From JAVBOW01 sp031551595 (GTDB lineage Bacteria; Bacteroidota; Bacteroidia; Bacteroidales; Rikenellaceae), in assembly GCA_031551595.1 (NCBI GenBank), contig JAVBNK010000163.1, forward strand, positions 1-24,857: a stretch of DNA of 24,857 nucleotides, given 5' to 3'. The notes below the pieces were generated by a model. It was not told the DNA's origin. It saw only the letters and a program-made list of their open reading frames with translations, and searched no databases. The translations under genes were made by a program, and so were the position numbers. Of this stretch, positions 5,569-13,008 are shown piece by piece; within the stretch, counting starts at the first letter, position 1, and each line of letters begins with the position of its first letter.

Positions 5569-7083
5569 ATGAAAAAGCTACTGGTATGCGCGGCATTGTT
5601 TGCCGCCACGGGCGCATGGGCGCAGGTCAAATCCACGATCGCCTCCGAAAAAGGAGAGTTGTGGTGGGGTACGCCGGGAATGTATGGTCATGCACAGCCC
5701 TTTGCCGGGGCTTTTACCGTCGATGCGCCGGGCAACGTGGTACTCGTTTCGTCATCGGGGCGCTACGTATGGGCCGAAGGGTGCCGCCAGGTCGCCTTCG
5801 ACGGGCGCGGCTTCACGATCGACTCCCCCGCGGCGGCCGAAGCCGTGAAAGGCGGCCGCAACCTGCGCGAAGCCTATTTAGTGTGCCGCCATAAACATTG
5901 TCCGCCCCCGGCGGACGCCGCTGCACCGGATAAGCGGCCGCTGGAGCAACCGGTGTATACATTGGCGGAGCCCTTAGGGGAATGGGTGGTCCGGTGTGCA
6001 GATGAATTGCTGGAACGAAACTATCCTGCGGGGACGCTGGTACTCGGTGAAGGGTGGCAGGACGACGACCATGGGTTGGAGTTCGATGCGCGTTATTTTT
6101 CCAGCCCGGCATCGATGATCGACCGTTTGCACCATTCCGGATTCAGGGTGATGCTGACCGTAACGCCATGCGTCCCGGCATCCGGACGCGGCTTCCGGGG
6201 CCATTACGTGCAGAACGACCTGATGACGGACAGCACCGACATGCCTATGGTGAAACGTACCCGCAACGGCTGGCAGGCCTGCCTGAATATAAACCGCAAA
6301 ATGGTTGCGGAAACTATTAAAAACCGCCTCCACGAATTACGCGAAATCGGGGTGGACGGCATCTTGTTAGACCTTTCGGAATTGGCGCTGTTCATGGACA
6401 AAACGGAGCTGGCGGCTGCGGTCGCGGCATGGGAAAAGGCGACCGACGGCATGACATTGCAATTCATCGCGCAACCCACTCCGGCAACAGGCAATGGCAA
6501 AATAATCAACCTCGAATTTCCCGTCCACCAAGTAGCTGCCAACGAATTCCCCGTCGACCAAGTAGCCACCAACGGATCACCCATAGTGTTGAACGCCATG
6601 TTTGCGCACGGCTTCATGGGCAATAATTATTGTTATCCGTTCTGGAGCAGGCCATTCGAAGATCGCTCATTTCCCCAACTTTCACCGTCGCTGCCGGATG
6701 CCTGCACGCTATTCCCCGTATCGTCCATTCCCGTATGGTCCGTCGAAGGACTCTTTCCCGACCTTACACGGAAATATTTCAAGGCCCGCGCGGCGATGAC
6801 TCCTTATATTCTCGAATTGGCCGCGGAATCGGCGAAAACGGGCGAGCCGCTGGTGCGGCCGATGGAGTACAACTTCCCGCGGGCGGGATTCTCCGACTGC
6901 AACGACCAGTTCATGATCGGCATGCGCTATCTGGTCGCCCCGGCGCTGAACGACGACGCCAAGCGTACCGTACGCCTGCCGAAAGGCTCGTGGGTGGACG
7001 CCTCGGGCAAACGCCACCGCGGCCCGGTGGTCATCGAGGCCCGCTGCGACGAAGGCCCCGCGGTATTCGAACTGGTGAAATAA
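5569..7083 (+). CDS. Secreted glycoside hydrolase family 31-like protein
   Basis: The 504-residue product has a signal peptide (MKKLLVCAALFAATGAWA, cleavage before Gln19), so it is exported, probably to the periplasm. GH31 traits: GEGWQDDDHGLEFD at 160-173, then SMIDRLHHSGFRVML, as in the family's W...F......P..M...H..GF.V. The segment DGILLDLSEL at 263-272 supplies the likely nucleophile Asp268. Later YFKARAAMTPYILELAAE and GEPLVRPMEY at 426-434 lead into the usual beta-sandwich with DQFMIGMRYLVAPAL. The region where the acid/base Asp normally lies reads HGFMGNNYCYPFWSRPF and shows no obvious equivalent. A 10-residue tandem duplication precedes it. It may have altered or lost activity; the substrate is unknown. 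Codon use from about 5880 to 6780 looks less GC-rich than the ends of the gene. Confidence 0.8.
   Translation: MKKLLVCAALFAATGAWAQVKSTIASEKGELWWGTPGMYGHAQPFAGAFTVDAPGNVVLVSSSGRYVWAEGCRQVAFDGRGFTIDSPAAAEAVKGGRNLREAYLVCRHKHCPPPADAAAPDKRPLEQPVYTLAEPLGEWVVRCADELLERNYPAGTLVLGEGWQDDDHGLEFDARYFSSPASMIDRLHHSGFRVMLTVTPCVPASGRGFRGHYVQNDLMTDSTDMPMVKRTRNGWQACLNINRKMVAETIKNRLHELREIGVDGILLDLSELALFMDKTELAAAVAAWEKATDGMTLQFIAQPTPATGNGKIINLEFPVHQVAANEFPVDQVATNGSPIVLNAMFAHGFMGNNYCYPFWSRPFEDRSFPQLSPSLPDACTLFPVSSIPVWSVEGLFPDLTRKYFKARAAMTPYILELAAESAKTGEPLVRPMEYNFPRAGFSDCNDQFMIGMRYLVAPALNDDAKRTVRLPKGSWVDASGKRHRGPVVIEARCDEGPAVFELVK
6514..6573 (+). repeat. 30-bp imperfect tandem duplication inside the GH31-like gene
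   Basis: Two adjacent 30-base units (6514-6543 and 6544-6573) encode EFPVHQVAAN and EFPVDQVATN (residues 316-325 and 326-335). They keep the frame and differ at a few bases. They lie just before the region where the GH31 acid/base residue is expected. Confidence 0.85.
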
Positions 7084-7420
7084 TAAATTACCCTGCCGCG
7101 AGCTACGGGATATGGCAACTGCCACATCCCCAGGCCCGACACTGAAGCGTCACCCCTGCAACCGCAGGATGTGTATCGAGGCAACGCCACAACCGACGAT
7201 GCGGCGAGAACGGCAGGGGAGCGCATCGACCGGACGGGAGGATTCAGAAGGGGCCGCCAGCGCGGAATCGACTTCCTCAAAAGCCGCCAACGTGAAATGC
7301 GGGGAAGGAATTTTGCGATAACCCTGTGGAATAAACCATTCGATGCCGAATCCATTATCCGCAATTCACGCCAATTAACGTGAATGCGCATAAGGAATGG
7401 TGTTATGTCTTTGTTTTTCC
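7084..7420. other. Gap after the GH31-like gene, mostly unassigned
   Basis: No gene can be supported. An 11-bp dyad with one mismatch, GGGATATGGCA (7107-7117) with TGCCACATCCC (7120-7130), lies 23 bases after the stop and may end the transcript, though no T run follows. On the minus strand a frame of about 66 codons (IEWFIPQGYRKIPSPHF and onward) is open without recognisable family. Confidence 0.4.
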
Positions 7421-7594
7421 GGCATCAAACTCCGCGATCCATTAAGCACGACTCGCTTTAACGGCTTCCGTCGAAGCCGCATGGGTACTGAAAACACACC
7501 CCTACCCGCCCCTCCCAAGGGGCGGGCTTGCAAACCGGCCTTTCAGGCCAATGGCCCAAAAGATAGAATGAGTTGCGCTTAAGCAACTCACGTT
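7421..7594 (+). repeat. Dispersed intergenic repeat, module A copy 1
   Basis: It matches the minus strand of 16895-17138. Shared blocks in order: GGCATCAAA, TTAAGC, hairpin CGGCTTC-CGTC-GAAGCCG (other copy has loop TGCC), CGCATGGGTACTGAAAAC, a C-rich tract, GGGGCGGGCTTGC, CAATGGC, GGCCCAA, and hairpin GAGTTGC-GCTTAA-GCAACTC (7570-7589) ending in CACGTT. The second copy carries about 70 extra bases (module C) inside the C-rich tract. Differences in the part that could be read as protein are mostly non-synonymous, so it is not a gene. Function unknown. Confidence 0.75.
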
Positions 7595-7674
7595 AATTAA
7601 CTCCCGGCTTAGGATCAGGTAAGCCAAAACCAATGCCGAGCCTTGCAGGGACCCCGGTAATTTTTCAGGCAACC

Positions 7675-7704
7675 TTGAATTACACCCGGCTTTGCGTATA
7701 TTTG
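7675..7704 (+). promoter_or_regulatory. Promoter of the Mpv17/PMP22-type gene
   Basis: TTG at 7675-7677, a 19-base spacer and TATATTTG at 7697-7704. The predicted RNA start is about 7708-7711, giving a leader near 60 bases and excluding the in-frame ATG-less extension upstream of 7768. Confidence 0.65.
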
Positions 7705-7767
7705 CACCCGATTTTACCGCAGCCGTAAACCGTGCCGGCACGCCGCCCGACTAAAATAAAACCGATT

Positions 7768-8448
7768 ATGAAAAAACAAGACCTCATCCTGATCGCCTTC
7801 TGCGCCGTACTATTCCTGCCGTTCATCCTTCTCCCGGCCTTGTTCCACGCTTACGAAAACTTTAACGCGCAGCACGCCATGGTCATGGCGTTCCTCAAAT
7901 TCGGCATCCTCTCGACCCTGGGCGAAGTGATCGGAGTGCGCATACGCACCGGAGGCTATGCACTGGGCGGTTTCGGCGTGCTGCCCCGCGCCATCGTCTG
8001 GGGATTCCTCGGCATGGCCATCAGCATGGCCATGACCATATTCTCCACGGGAACGCCGGCCTTCCTGGCCTCGCTGGGCGTCGACACCGCATCCACCGGA
8101 TTCGCCACACGCCTGCTGGTCGCGTTTTGCATCAGCGTGGCCATGAATTCCATCTTCGCCCCCGTGTTCATGACCTTCCACAAGATCACCGACATGCACA
8201 TCATGGCCAACGGCGGCTCGATGCGGTGCTTCACCCGGCCGATCGACATGGCGCAATCGTTCAGAAACATCAACTGGGACGTGCAATGGGGATTCGTATT
8301 CAAAAAAACCATCCCGTTCTTCTGGTTCCCCGCCCACACCATCACGTTCATGCTGCCGGGCAGCTACCGCGTACTGTTCGCCGCCCTGCTGGGCGTAGCC
8401 CTCGGCGTGATCCTCGCCATCGCCAGCCAGAAAAGCATCAATAAATAG
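7768..8448 (+). CDS. Mpv17/PMP22-type integral membrane protein
   Basis: A 226-residue, strongly hydrophobic protein. After MKKQDL a first membrane segment (ILIAFCAVLFLPFILLPALF) is followed by others around residues 40-60, 75-100 and 120-145, with a last pair near 185-220. Charged or polar stretches between them include FHKITDMHIMANGG and INWDVQWGFVFKKTIPFFWFP. The pattern FVFKKTIP.FWFPAHTITF.LP matches a conserved Bacteroidota membrane protein commonly annotated Mpv17/PMP22 family; no biochemical role is established to my knowledge. The start at 7768 is chosen over upstream codons because MKKQDL begins the family and the promoter spacing suits it. Monocistronic; it ends at a hairpin shared with convergent rluF. 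Confidence 0.75.
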   Translation: MKKQDLILIAFCAVLFLPFILLPALFHAYENFNAQHAMVMAFLKFGILSTLGEVIGVRIRTGGYALGGFGVLPRAIVWGFLGMAISMAMTIFSTGTPAFLASLGVDTASTGFATRLLVAFCISVAMNSIFAPVFMTFHKITDMHIMANGGSMRCFTRPIDMAQSFRNINWDVQWGFVFKKTIPFFWFPAHTITFMLPGSYRVLFAALLGVALGVILAIASQKSINK

Positions 8449-8466
8449 ACGTATTCAATAACGCCG

Positions 8467-8513
8467 ACAGCCCGGCCTGTATGAATCTAAAGTATCCATA
8501 CAGGCCGGGCTGT
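8467..8513. terminator. Shared hairpin between convergent genes
   Basis: Perfect 17-bp inverted repeat (8467-8483 with 8497-8513) with a 13-base loop, midway between the ends of the membrane-protein gene and rluF. There is no T run on either side, so termination is inferred from position and stem strength. Confidence 0.65.
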
Positions 8514-8528
8514 CCGAATACAATATGG

Positions 8529-9482
8529 CTACCGCCCGGTCTTGCGGCCGGGTTTCGGATGCGGCCTGGACCCGGATCCCGGCGCGGCGGGTTTCCGGGC
8601 AGGTTTGGCTCCCCGCTCAGGTTTGGCTCCCCGCTCAGGGGCAGGCTTCGCCGGGCCGCCCGGCGCCGGTTTAGACCCGGATTCCTGCCGGGGGGCTTTC
8701 CCCTGACGGCGGTACCGGGCGTATGAGCCGGACTTGCGGGAGGGTGCGGCAGGCCGCTCGTTCGACGCCTCCTCGGTGCCCGAAGAGGCTTCCAGCAGGG
8801 CGTACATCGTCCGTATCTCCTCGGGCGTAAAATAGCGCCAGCGTCCCGGTTCCAGGTCGCCCAGCACGATATTCATCACCTTGACGCGCTTGAGCCGCTT
8901 CACCTTATACCCCAGCGCCTGGCACATCCGGCGGATCTGGCGGTTCAGCCCCTGCGTGAGGTGGATCACCAGCGTGGTGTCGTTCTTACGGAAAACTTTG
9001 CAGGGTTTGGTCCGCGTGCCCAGGATATGGACTCCTTCGGACATCTGTTTAAGGAACTCGCCGGTGACCGGCTTATCGACCGTCACAACATACTCTTTGG
9101 GGTTGTTGTTACCTGCACGCAGGATCTTGTTGACGATATCGCCGTCGCTCGTAAGGATGATCAGCCCCTCGGAATCCTTGTCGAGGCGGCCGACGGGAAA
9201 AATACGCTCCTTATACCCCAGGAAGTCGATGATGTTGGTCTTATCGCTTTTTTCGCTGGTGCAGGTCACCCCGACGGGCTTGTTGCAGACGATATAGACC
9301 GCCTTGTTCCTGCGTTTGCCGACCCGCTCGCCGTCCACCTCCACCCTGTCGTCGTCGCCGGCCGTATCGCCCAGTTCCGCCTCGCGGCCGTTGATGGTCA
9401 CACGCCCCTGCAGAATATACTGGTCGGCCTCGCGGCGCGAGCAATAACCCGAATCGGTCAGGAATTTATTCACTCTTCTCAT
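8529..9482 (-). CDS. rluF: 23S rRNA pseudouridine synthase RluF-type
   Basis: RluF converts U2604 of E. coli 23S rRNA to pseudouridine; this is the closest match among the RsuA/RluB/E/F family. The 317-residue product has an N-terminal S4 RNA-binding domain (MRRVNKFLTDSGYCSRREAD, residues 1-60), then the catalytic domain with FPVGRLDKDSEGL, where Asp101 is the catalytic residue. NKILRAGNNNPKEY, TKPCKV and GLNRQIRRMCQALGY follow E. coli RluF closely. From about residue 232 a basic, Pro/Ala/Lys/Arg-rich tail extends 85 residues, as E. coli RluF also has a basic tail. Part of the tail is an exact 18-bp tandem duplication. A TATCTTTG box at 9490-9497 gives a nearly leaderless transcript. Confidence 0.88.
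   Translation of the reverse strand: MRRVNKFLTDSGYCSRREADQYILQGRVTINGREAELGDTAGDDDRVEVDGERVGKRRNKAVYIVCNKPVGVTCTSEKSDKTNIIDFLGYKERIFPVGRLDKDSEGLIILTSDGDIVNKILRAGNNNPKEYVVTVDKPVTGEFLKQMSEGVHILGTRTKPCKVFRKNDTTLVIHLTQGLNRQIRRMCQALGYKVKRLKRVKVMNIVLGDLEPGRWRYFTPEEIRTMYALLEASSGTEEASNERPAAPSRKSGSYARYRRQGKAPRQESGSKPAPGGPAKPAPERGAKPERGAKPARKPAAPGSGSRPHPKPGRKTGR
8602..8637 (-). repeat. 18-bp exact tandem duplication in the rluF tail
   Basis: Two identical adjacent 18-base units (8602-8619, 8620-8637) encode a doubled hexapeptide, ERGAKP read twice, in the basic C-terminal tail. In frame, so it only lengthens the tail; probably recent replication slippage. Confidence 0.9.
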
Positions 9483-9489
9483 GATGCGG

Positions 9490-9497
9490 CAAAGATA
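9490..9497 (-). promoter_or_regulatory. -7 box of rluF
   Basis: TATCTTTG on the minus strand, 7 bases upstream of the rluF ATG and inside the 26-base gap after the regulator gene. No good -33 box at 19-21 bases. If used, the mRNA would have almost no leader. Confidence 0.45.
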
Positions 9498-9508
9498 AGG
9501 CGTTTCCG

Positions 9509-10183
9509 TCAGAGTTTGACCAACTGCACCAGCCGATGTTTGGCCGGGAGAGTGATCTGCTTGCCGTCGCGGGCGACCAGCCCCTCGGTTTCCATCGCCT
9601 TCATCTCGCGTTCGAGCGCCTGGCGCGACACGCCGAAATACTCAGCCAGCGAGGTGTGGGTACGGTCGAGGCATACGGTATCCGAGCCCGCTTTCCGGGC
9701 CAGCTCCAGCAGGTACATGGCCAGTTTCTGGCGGATCGTGCGGAAGGACATGAAGTGCAGTTTGCGGCTCAGGCGCGAGGCGAACCCGGCCGAAAGATTG
9801 AGGTAATTTTCGAGCAGCCGCTCGCTGCGCGAAAGCATCCGCAGCACCACCTGCTTGGGAATGACGATGGCCGCAGAGTCCTCGGTGGCGGTGGCGGTCA
9901 CCGGGAAACGGTTTTCCGGGCCGAACAGGAACAGGATCGCCAGCGGGTTGGGCGCTACGATGTCGTCCACCTTGACGATCTTTCCCGAAGGGTCGCTCAT
10001 CTCGCCCTTGGCCGCCCCGGACAGCAGTACGATCAACCGGTTGCACGGCTCGTCCTGCCGGGCGAGCACCGTTCCTTTCCTGACAGGCATTTCGGCAATG
10101 GCGAACTCTTTGAATAGTCCGGCGATCTCTTCGGCGCCGATCCCGGCGAACAGGGCGGTTTTGGTCAACGCAGCATAGTCCAT
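9509..10183 (-). CDS. Crp/Fnr-family transcriptional regulator, HcpR-like by context
   Basis: The 224-residue protein has a cyclic-nucleotide-binding-type sensor domain (about 10-125) and a C-terminal winged helix with the recognition region SLAEYFGVSRQALEREMKAME around 178-198. A long dimer helix lies between (near 120-145). It lacks the Fnr N-terminal cysteine cluster; only Cys47 and Cys171 are present. The start at 10183 (MDYAALTKTALF) fits the family and lies 16 bases after a consensus promoter; the upstream open extension is rejected. It is divergent from an Fe-S protein gene and hcp. In many anaerobes a Crp/Fnr protein, HcpR, activates hcp in response to nitric oxide, so an HcpR role is inferred from context, not shown. 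Confidence 0.85.
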   Translation of the reverse strand: MDYAALTKTALFAGIGAEEIAGLFKEFAIAEMPVRKGTVLARQDEPCNRLIVLLSGAAKGEMSDPSGKIVKVDDIVAPNPLAILFLFGPENRFPVTATATEDSAAIVIPKQVVLRMLSRSERLLENYLNLSAGFASRLSRKLHFMSFRTIRQKLAMYLLELARKAGSDTVCLDRTHTSLAEYFGVSRQALEREMKAMETEGLVARDGKQITLPAKHRLVQLVKL

Positions 10184-10199
10184 CGTGAGAAAATTTTCC

Positions 10200-10231
10200 C
10201 AAATATATAAAAATGCAACAAAGGTGTCAAA
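10200..10231 (-). promoter_or_regulatory. Promoter of the Crp/Fnr regulator
   Basis: Minus-strand TTTG (10231-10228), a 20-base spacer and TATATTTG (10207-10200): an exact consensus, suggesting steady basal expression of the regulator. Confidence 0.8.
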
Positions 10232-10236
10232 TTCCG

Positions 10237-10259
10237 GGCGGACGGCCGCCATAATTTTG
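10237..10259 (+). promoter_or_regulatory. Activator-type promoter of the Fe-S protein/hcp genes, with a small dyad
   Basis: TAATTTTG at 10252-10259 matches the -7 consensus, but no -33 TTTG lies at the proper spacing, which fits a promoter needing an activator. Directly upstream is a dyad GGCGG-N4-CCGCC (10237-10250) that could be an operator. The ATG at 10264 follows the box by 4 bases, so the mRNA would be leaderless or nearly so. Use of the dyad by the neighbouring regulator is inference. Confidence 0.45.
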
Positions 10260-10263
10260 CAGC

Positions 10264-11100
10264 ATGAAAAGGACCATTATAAAAATAGACGAGGCGCTTT
10301 GCAACGGTTGCGGGGCGTGCGTGAGCGGCTGCCACGAGGGGGCGCTGCAACTGATCGACGGCAAAGCCGTGATGGTCAGCGAGCTGTATTGCGACGGCCT
10401 GGGGGCCTGCATCGGCGAATGCCCGGTGGGTGCGATTACCCTCGAAGAGCGCGAGGCCGAGCCGTATGACGAACGCGCCGTGATGGAGCGCATCGCGCCC
10501 AAAGGCGAGGCGGTGATCGCCGCCCACCTGAACCACCTGCGCGACCACGGCGAAACCGGGCTGATGCAGCAGGGAATCCAATGGCTCGGAGAACATAATA
10601 TGACTGTCAATATGGAAAAGAAAGAAGAAAAAAACCTGGCCTGCGGCTGCCCGGGATCGATGATGCGCGACCTGCGCTTCACCGGGGGCGCCACGGCGGA
10701 CGTTCCCTCCGCCCGGCCTTCGGAATTGCGCCAGTTCCCGGTGCAGCTGCACCTGCTGAACCCCGCCGCGCCGTTCCTCGCGGGGGCCGACCTGCTGCTG
10801 GCGGCGGATTGCACGGCTTTTGCATGTGGGGACTTCCACAGCCGTTTCCTGCGCGGGAAGATGCTGGCCGTGGCCTGCCCGAAACTCGACAACGACATCG
10901 CCTCCTACATCGACAAACTGGCGGCGATGATCGACACCGCCAAAATCAACACCCTGACGGTGGTCATCATGGAAGTGCCCTGCTGCGGGGGGTTGGTGCG
11001 CATCGCCCAGGCGGCACGCGACAAAGCGCAACGCAACGTCCCGGTGAAAGTGGCCGTCGTTTCGGTGCAGGGCGAGTTGATCAGCGAGGAATGGATATAA
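10264..11100 (+). CDS. 4Fe-4S ferredoxin-domain protein associated with hcp
   Basis: A 278-residue cytoplasmic protein. The N-terminus is a two-cluster ferredoxin domain: Cys13-x2-Cys16-x2-Cys19-x3-Cys23 is complete, while the second motif is Cys43-x5-Cys49-x3-Cys53-Pro, with Leu46 where a fourth cysteine is expected. The rest (about 120-278) is a separate domain with further cysteines: CGCP at 127-130, Cys183, Cys188, Cys205 and the pair Cys240-Cys241 (EVPCCGG). Such proteins accompany hcp in several anaerobes and may carry electrons to it, which is inference; no flavin- or NAD-binding motif is seen, so it is not an Hcr-type reductase. It lies 124 bases before hcp in the same direction with no promoter in between, so an operon is likely. 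Confidence 0.82.
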   Translation: MKRTIIKIDEALCNGCGACVSGCHEGALQLIDGKAVMVSELYCDGLGACIGECPVGAITLEEREAEPYDERAVMERIAPKGEAVIAAHLNHLRDHGETGLMQQGIQWLGEHNMTVNMEKKEEKNLACGCPGSMMRDLRFTGGATADVPSARPSELRQFPVQLHLLNPAAPFLAGADLLLAADCTAFACGDFHSRFLRGKMLAVACPKLDNDIASYIDKLAAMIDTAKINTLTVVIMEVPCCGGLVRIAQAARDKAQRNVPVKVAVVSVQGELISEEWI

Positions 11101-11163
11101 CCGGCGGAGGCGGCGATGCCGCCAGGCCGATGAGCGGCCCCCCGCACCGGGTGGCCGCAGCCT

Positions 11164-11188
11164 GCCGGCCTTGCGGCGCAAAGCCGGC
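11164..11188 (+). repeat. Hairpin in the Fe-S protein/hcp intergenic gap
   Basis: GCCGGC, mismatch, TTGC, loop GGC, GCAA, mismatch, GCCGGC. A stable stem without a T run, 36 bases before hcp. It could tune or process the joint transcript. Confidence 0.5.
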
Positions 11189-11224
11189 CCGACAAAATTC
11201 AACAACCAACCAACACGATAAATT

Positions 11225-12865
11225 ATGAGCATGTTCTGTTTTCAATGCCAGGAGGCGGCCGGAGGAAAAGGCTGCACGATCAAAGGCGTTTGCGGCAAGC
11301 AGCCGCAGACCGCAGGATTGATGGATTTACTTCTCTATGTGGTGCGCGGCGAAGCGATCGTCAACCGCGCCCTGCGCGAAAAAGGGGCGGCCGACCCGGC
11401 GACAAGCCGGGCGATCCTCGATGCGCTGTTCTGCACCATCACCAACGCCAACTTCGACGACCAGGCCATCAAGGCCCGCATCACCGCCGCGCTCGCGCGT
11501 AAAAACGAGCTCATCGGCACCGCGCAGAAACGCGGCATCGCCCTGCCCGCGATGGATGAGGTGAAATTCTTCGCCGTGCCGGCCGAATATGAAAAAGCCG
11601 CCGCCGGGGCGGGTGTGCTCTCCGAGCCCAACGAAGACCTGCGCTCGCTCAAGCAACTCGTCATTTACGGGGTGAAAGGCGCCGCGGCCTATGCCGAACA
11701 TGCGCTCAACCTGGGCCATGAGGACGAGTCGATCTATGAAAACCTCGAAAACGCGCTGGCCGAAGTGAGCCGCAGGGATATCGGCGCGGACGAGCTGGTC
11801 AACCTCACCCTGGGCGTGGGCGAATGCGGCGTCAGGGCGATGGCCCTGCTGGACAAGGCCAACACCTCGGCCTACGGCAACCCCGAGATCACGAAAGTGA
11901 ACATCGGCGTGGGCACCCGCCCGGGCATCCTGGTGAGCGGCCACGACCTGAAAGACTTCTCCGAATTGCTGGAGCAGACCAAAGACGCGGGCATCGACAT
12001 CTACACCCACAGCGAGATGCTTCCGGCCAACTATTACCCGGCGTTCAAGAAATACCCGCACTTCGTGGGCAACTACGGCACTGCGTGGTGGAAGCAAAGG
12101 GAGGAATTCGAGTCGTTCAACGGCCCCATCCTCTTCACCACCAACTGCATCGTGCCTCCGCTGGACGGCGCATCGTATAAGGACCGCATCTACACCACCG
12201 GTTCGGCCGGCCTGCCCGGAGCCACCCACATCCCCGCCCGCAAGGAAGGCGGCCGGAAAGACTTCTCCGCCGTCATCGAACACGCGAAAAAGTGCGCCGC
12301 ACCGACCGAAATCGAGAAAGGCGAGATCGTCGGCGGCTTCGCCCATGCCCAGACCCTCGCTTTGGCCGACAAGGTGATCGACGCGGTGAAGTCGGGCGCC
12401 ATCAAAAAATTCATCGTCATGGCCGGATGCGACGGACGCATGAAGTCGCGCCAGTATTATAGTGACTTTGCAACGGCAGTGCCGAAAGACACCGTGATCC
12501 TGACGGCGGGCTGCGCCAAGTACCGCTACAACAAGTTGCCGCTGGGCGACATCGGCGGCATCCCCCGGGTGCTCGACGCCGGGCAGTGCAACGACAGCTA
12601 TTCGCTGGTGGTGATCGCCCTGGCGCTGAAAGAGGCCTTCGGGCTGAAGGACGTGAACGACCTGCCGATCGTCTACAACATCGCCTGGTACGAGCAAAAG
12701 GCCGTCATCGTGCTCCTGGCGCTGCTCAGCCTGGGGGTGAAGAACATCCACCTCGGGCCCACCCTGCCTGCGTTCCTCTCGCCCAACGTGGTCAACGTGC
12801 TGGTCGAAAACTTCGGCATCGGAGGCATCTCCACCGTCGAAGAAGACATGAAAGCCTGGGTGTAA
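11225..12865 (+). CDS. hcp: Hydroxylamine reductase / hybrid cluster protein
   Basis: Hcp carries a cubane cluster and the unusual Fe-S-O hybrid cluster. It reduces hydroxylamine in vitro and is regarded as a nitric oxide reductase or detoxification enzyme in vivo. The 546 residues match the class I form of anaerobes: N-terminal Cys5-x2-Cys8-x8-Cys17-x5-Cys23 holds the cubane. All hybrid-cluster ligands are visible: His240 (VSGHDL), Glu264 (THSEML), Cys308 (TTNCIV), Cys402 (MAGCDG, the persulfide position), Cys430 (TAGCAK), Cys455 (GQCND), Glu490 and Lys492 (WYEQKA). It therefore looks fully active. ATG 11225 is used, with Met3 as an alternative. It is probably co-transcribed with the upstream Fe-S protein and controlled by the divergent Crp/Fnr regulator. 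Confidence 0.97.
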   Translation: MSMFCFQCQEAAGGKGCTIKGVCGKQPQTAGLMDLLLYVVRGEAIVNRALREKGAADPATSRAILDALFCTITNANFDDQAIKARITAALARKNELIGTAQKRGIALPAMDEVKFFAVPAEYEKAAAGAGVLSEPNEDLRSLKQLVIYGVKGAAAYAEHALNLGHEDESIYENLENALAEVSRRDIGADELVNLTLGVGECGVRAMALLDKANTSAYGNPEITKVNIGVGTRPGILVSGHDLKDFSELLEQTKDAGIDIYTHSEMLPANYYPAFKKYPHFVGNYGTAWWKQREEFESFNGPILFTTNCIVPPLDGASYKDRIYTTGSAGLPGATHIPARKEGGRKDFSAVIEHAKKCAAPTEIEKGEIVGGFAHAQTLALADKVIDAVKSGAIKKFIVMAGCDGRMKSRQYYSDFATAVPKDTVILTAGCAKYRYNKLPLGDIGGIPRVLDAGQCNDSYSLVVIALALKEAFGLKDVNDLPIVYNIAWYEQKAVIVLLALLSLGVKNIHLGPTLPAFLSPNVVNVLVENFGIGGISTVEEDMKAWV

Positions 12866-12884
12866 CACCCCCTGAATACCACTC

Positions 12885-12916
12885 GCCTGCCGGGGTGCAC
12901 ACGCATCCCGGCAGGC
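12885..12916 (+). terminator. Probable terminator hairpin of hcp
   Basis: 10-bp stem GCCTGCCGGG (12885-12894) with CCCGGCAGGC (12907-12916), loop 12 bases, 20 bases past the hcp stop. No T run follows. Confidence 0.6.
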
Positions 12917-12954
12917 CCGTATATGGCGATCCGTAAGGGTTTCGCAGGAAAATG

Positions 12955-12986
12955 TTTGTTTTTACAAGGGATTGTTCGTATTTTTG
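12955..12986 (+). promoter_or_regulatory. Promoter of the aminotransferase/acyl-CoA synthetase pair
   Basis: TTTG at 12955-12958, a 20-base spacer and TATTTTTG at 12979-12986, an exact consensus. The leader would be about 20 bases to ATG 13009. Confidence 0.85.
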
Positions 12987-13008
12987 GCAAAATTTAAACC
13001 TGCAAACC

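Noticed and set aside
7397..7582. Small protein similar to one encoded at 16941-17174 on the minus strand (shared SRMGTEN)
   Set aside because: The similarity comes from repeat A. Differences between the copies are mostly non-synonymous and cluster in hairpin loops, so selection for a peptide is unlikely.
8602..8637. Possible CRISPR-like or direct-repeat array
   Set aside because: Only two adjacent units without spacers, inside a coding tail; no CRISPR array or cas gene is present anywhere in the window.
11327..12868. 513-codon minus-strand open frame
   Set aside because: Antisense shadow of hcp caused by high GC at third codon positions; the His/Val/Asp-rich composition is typical of such shadows.
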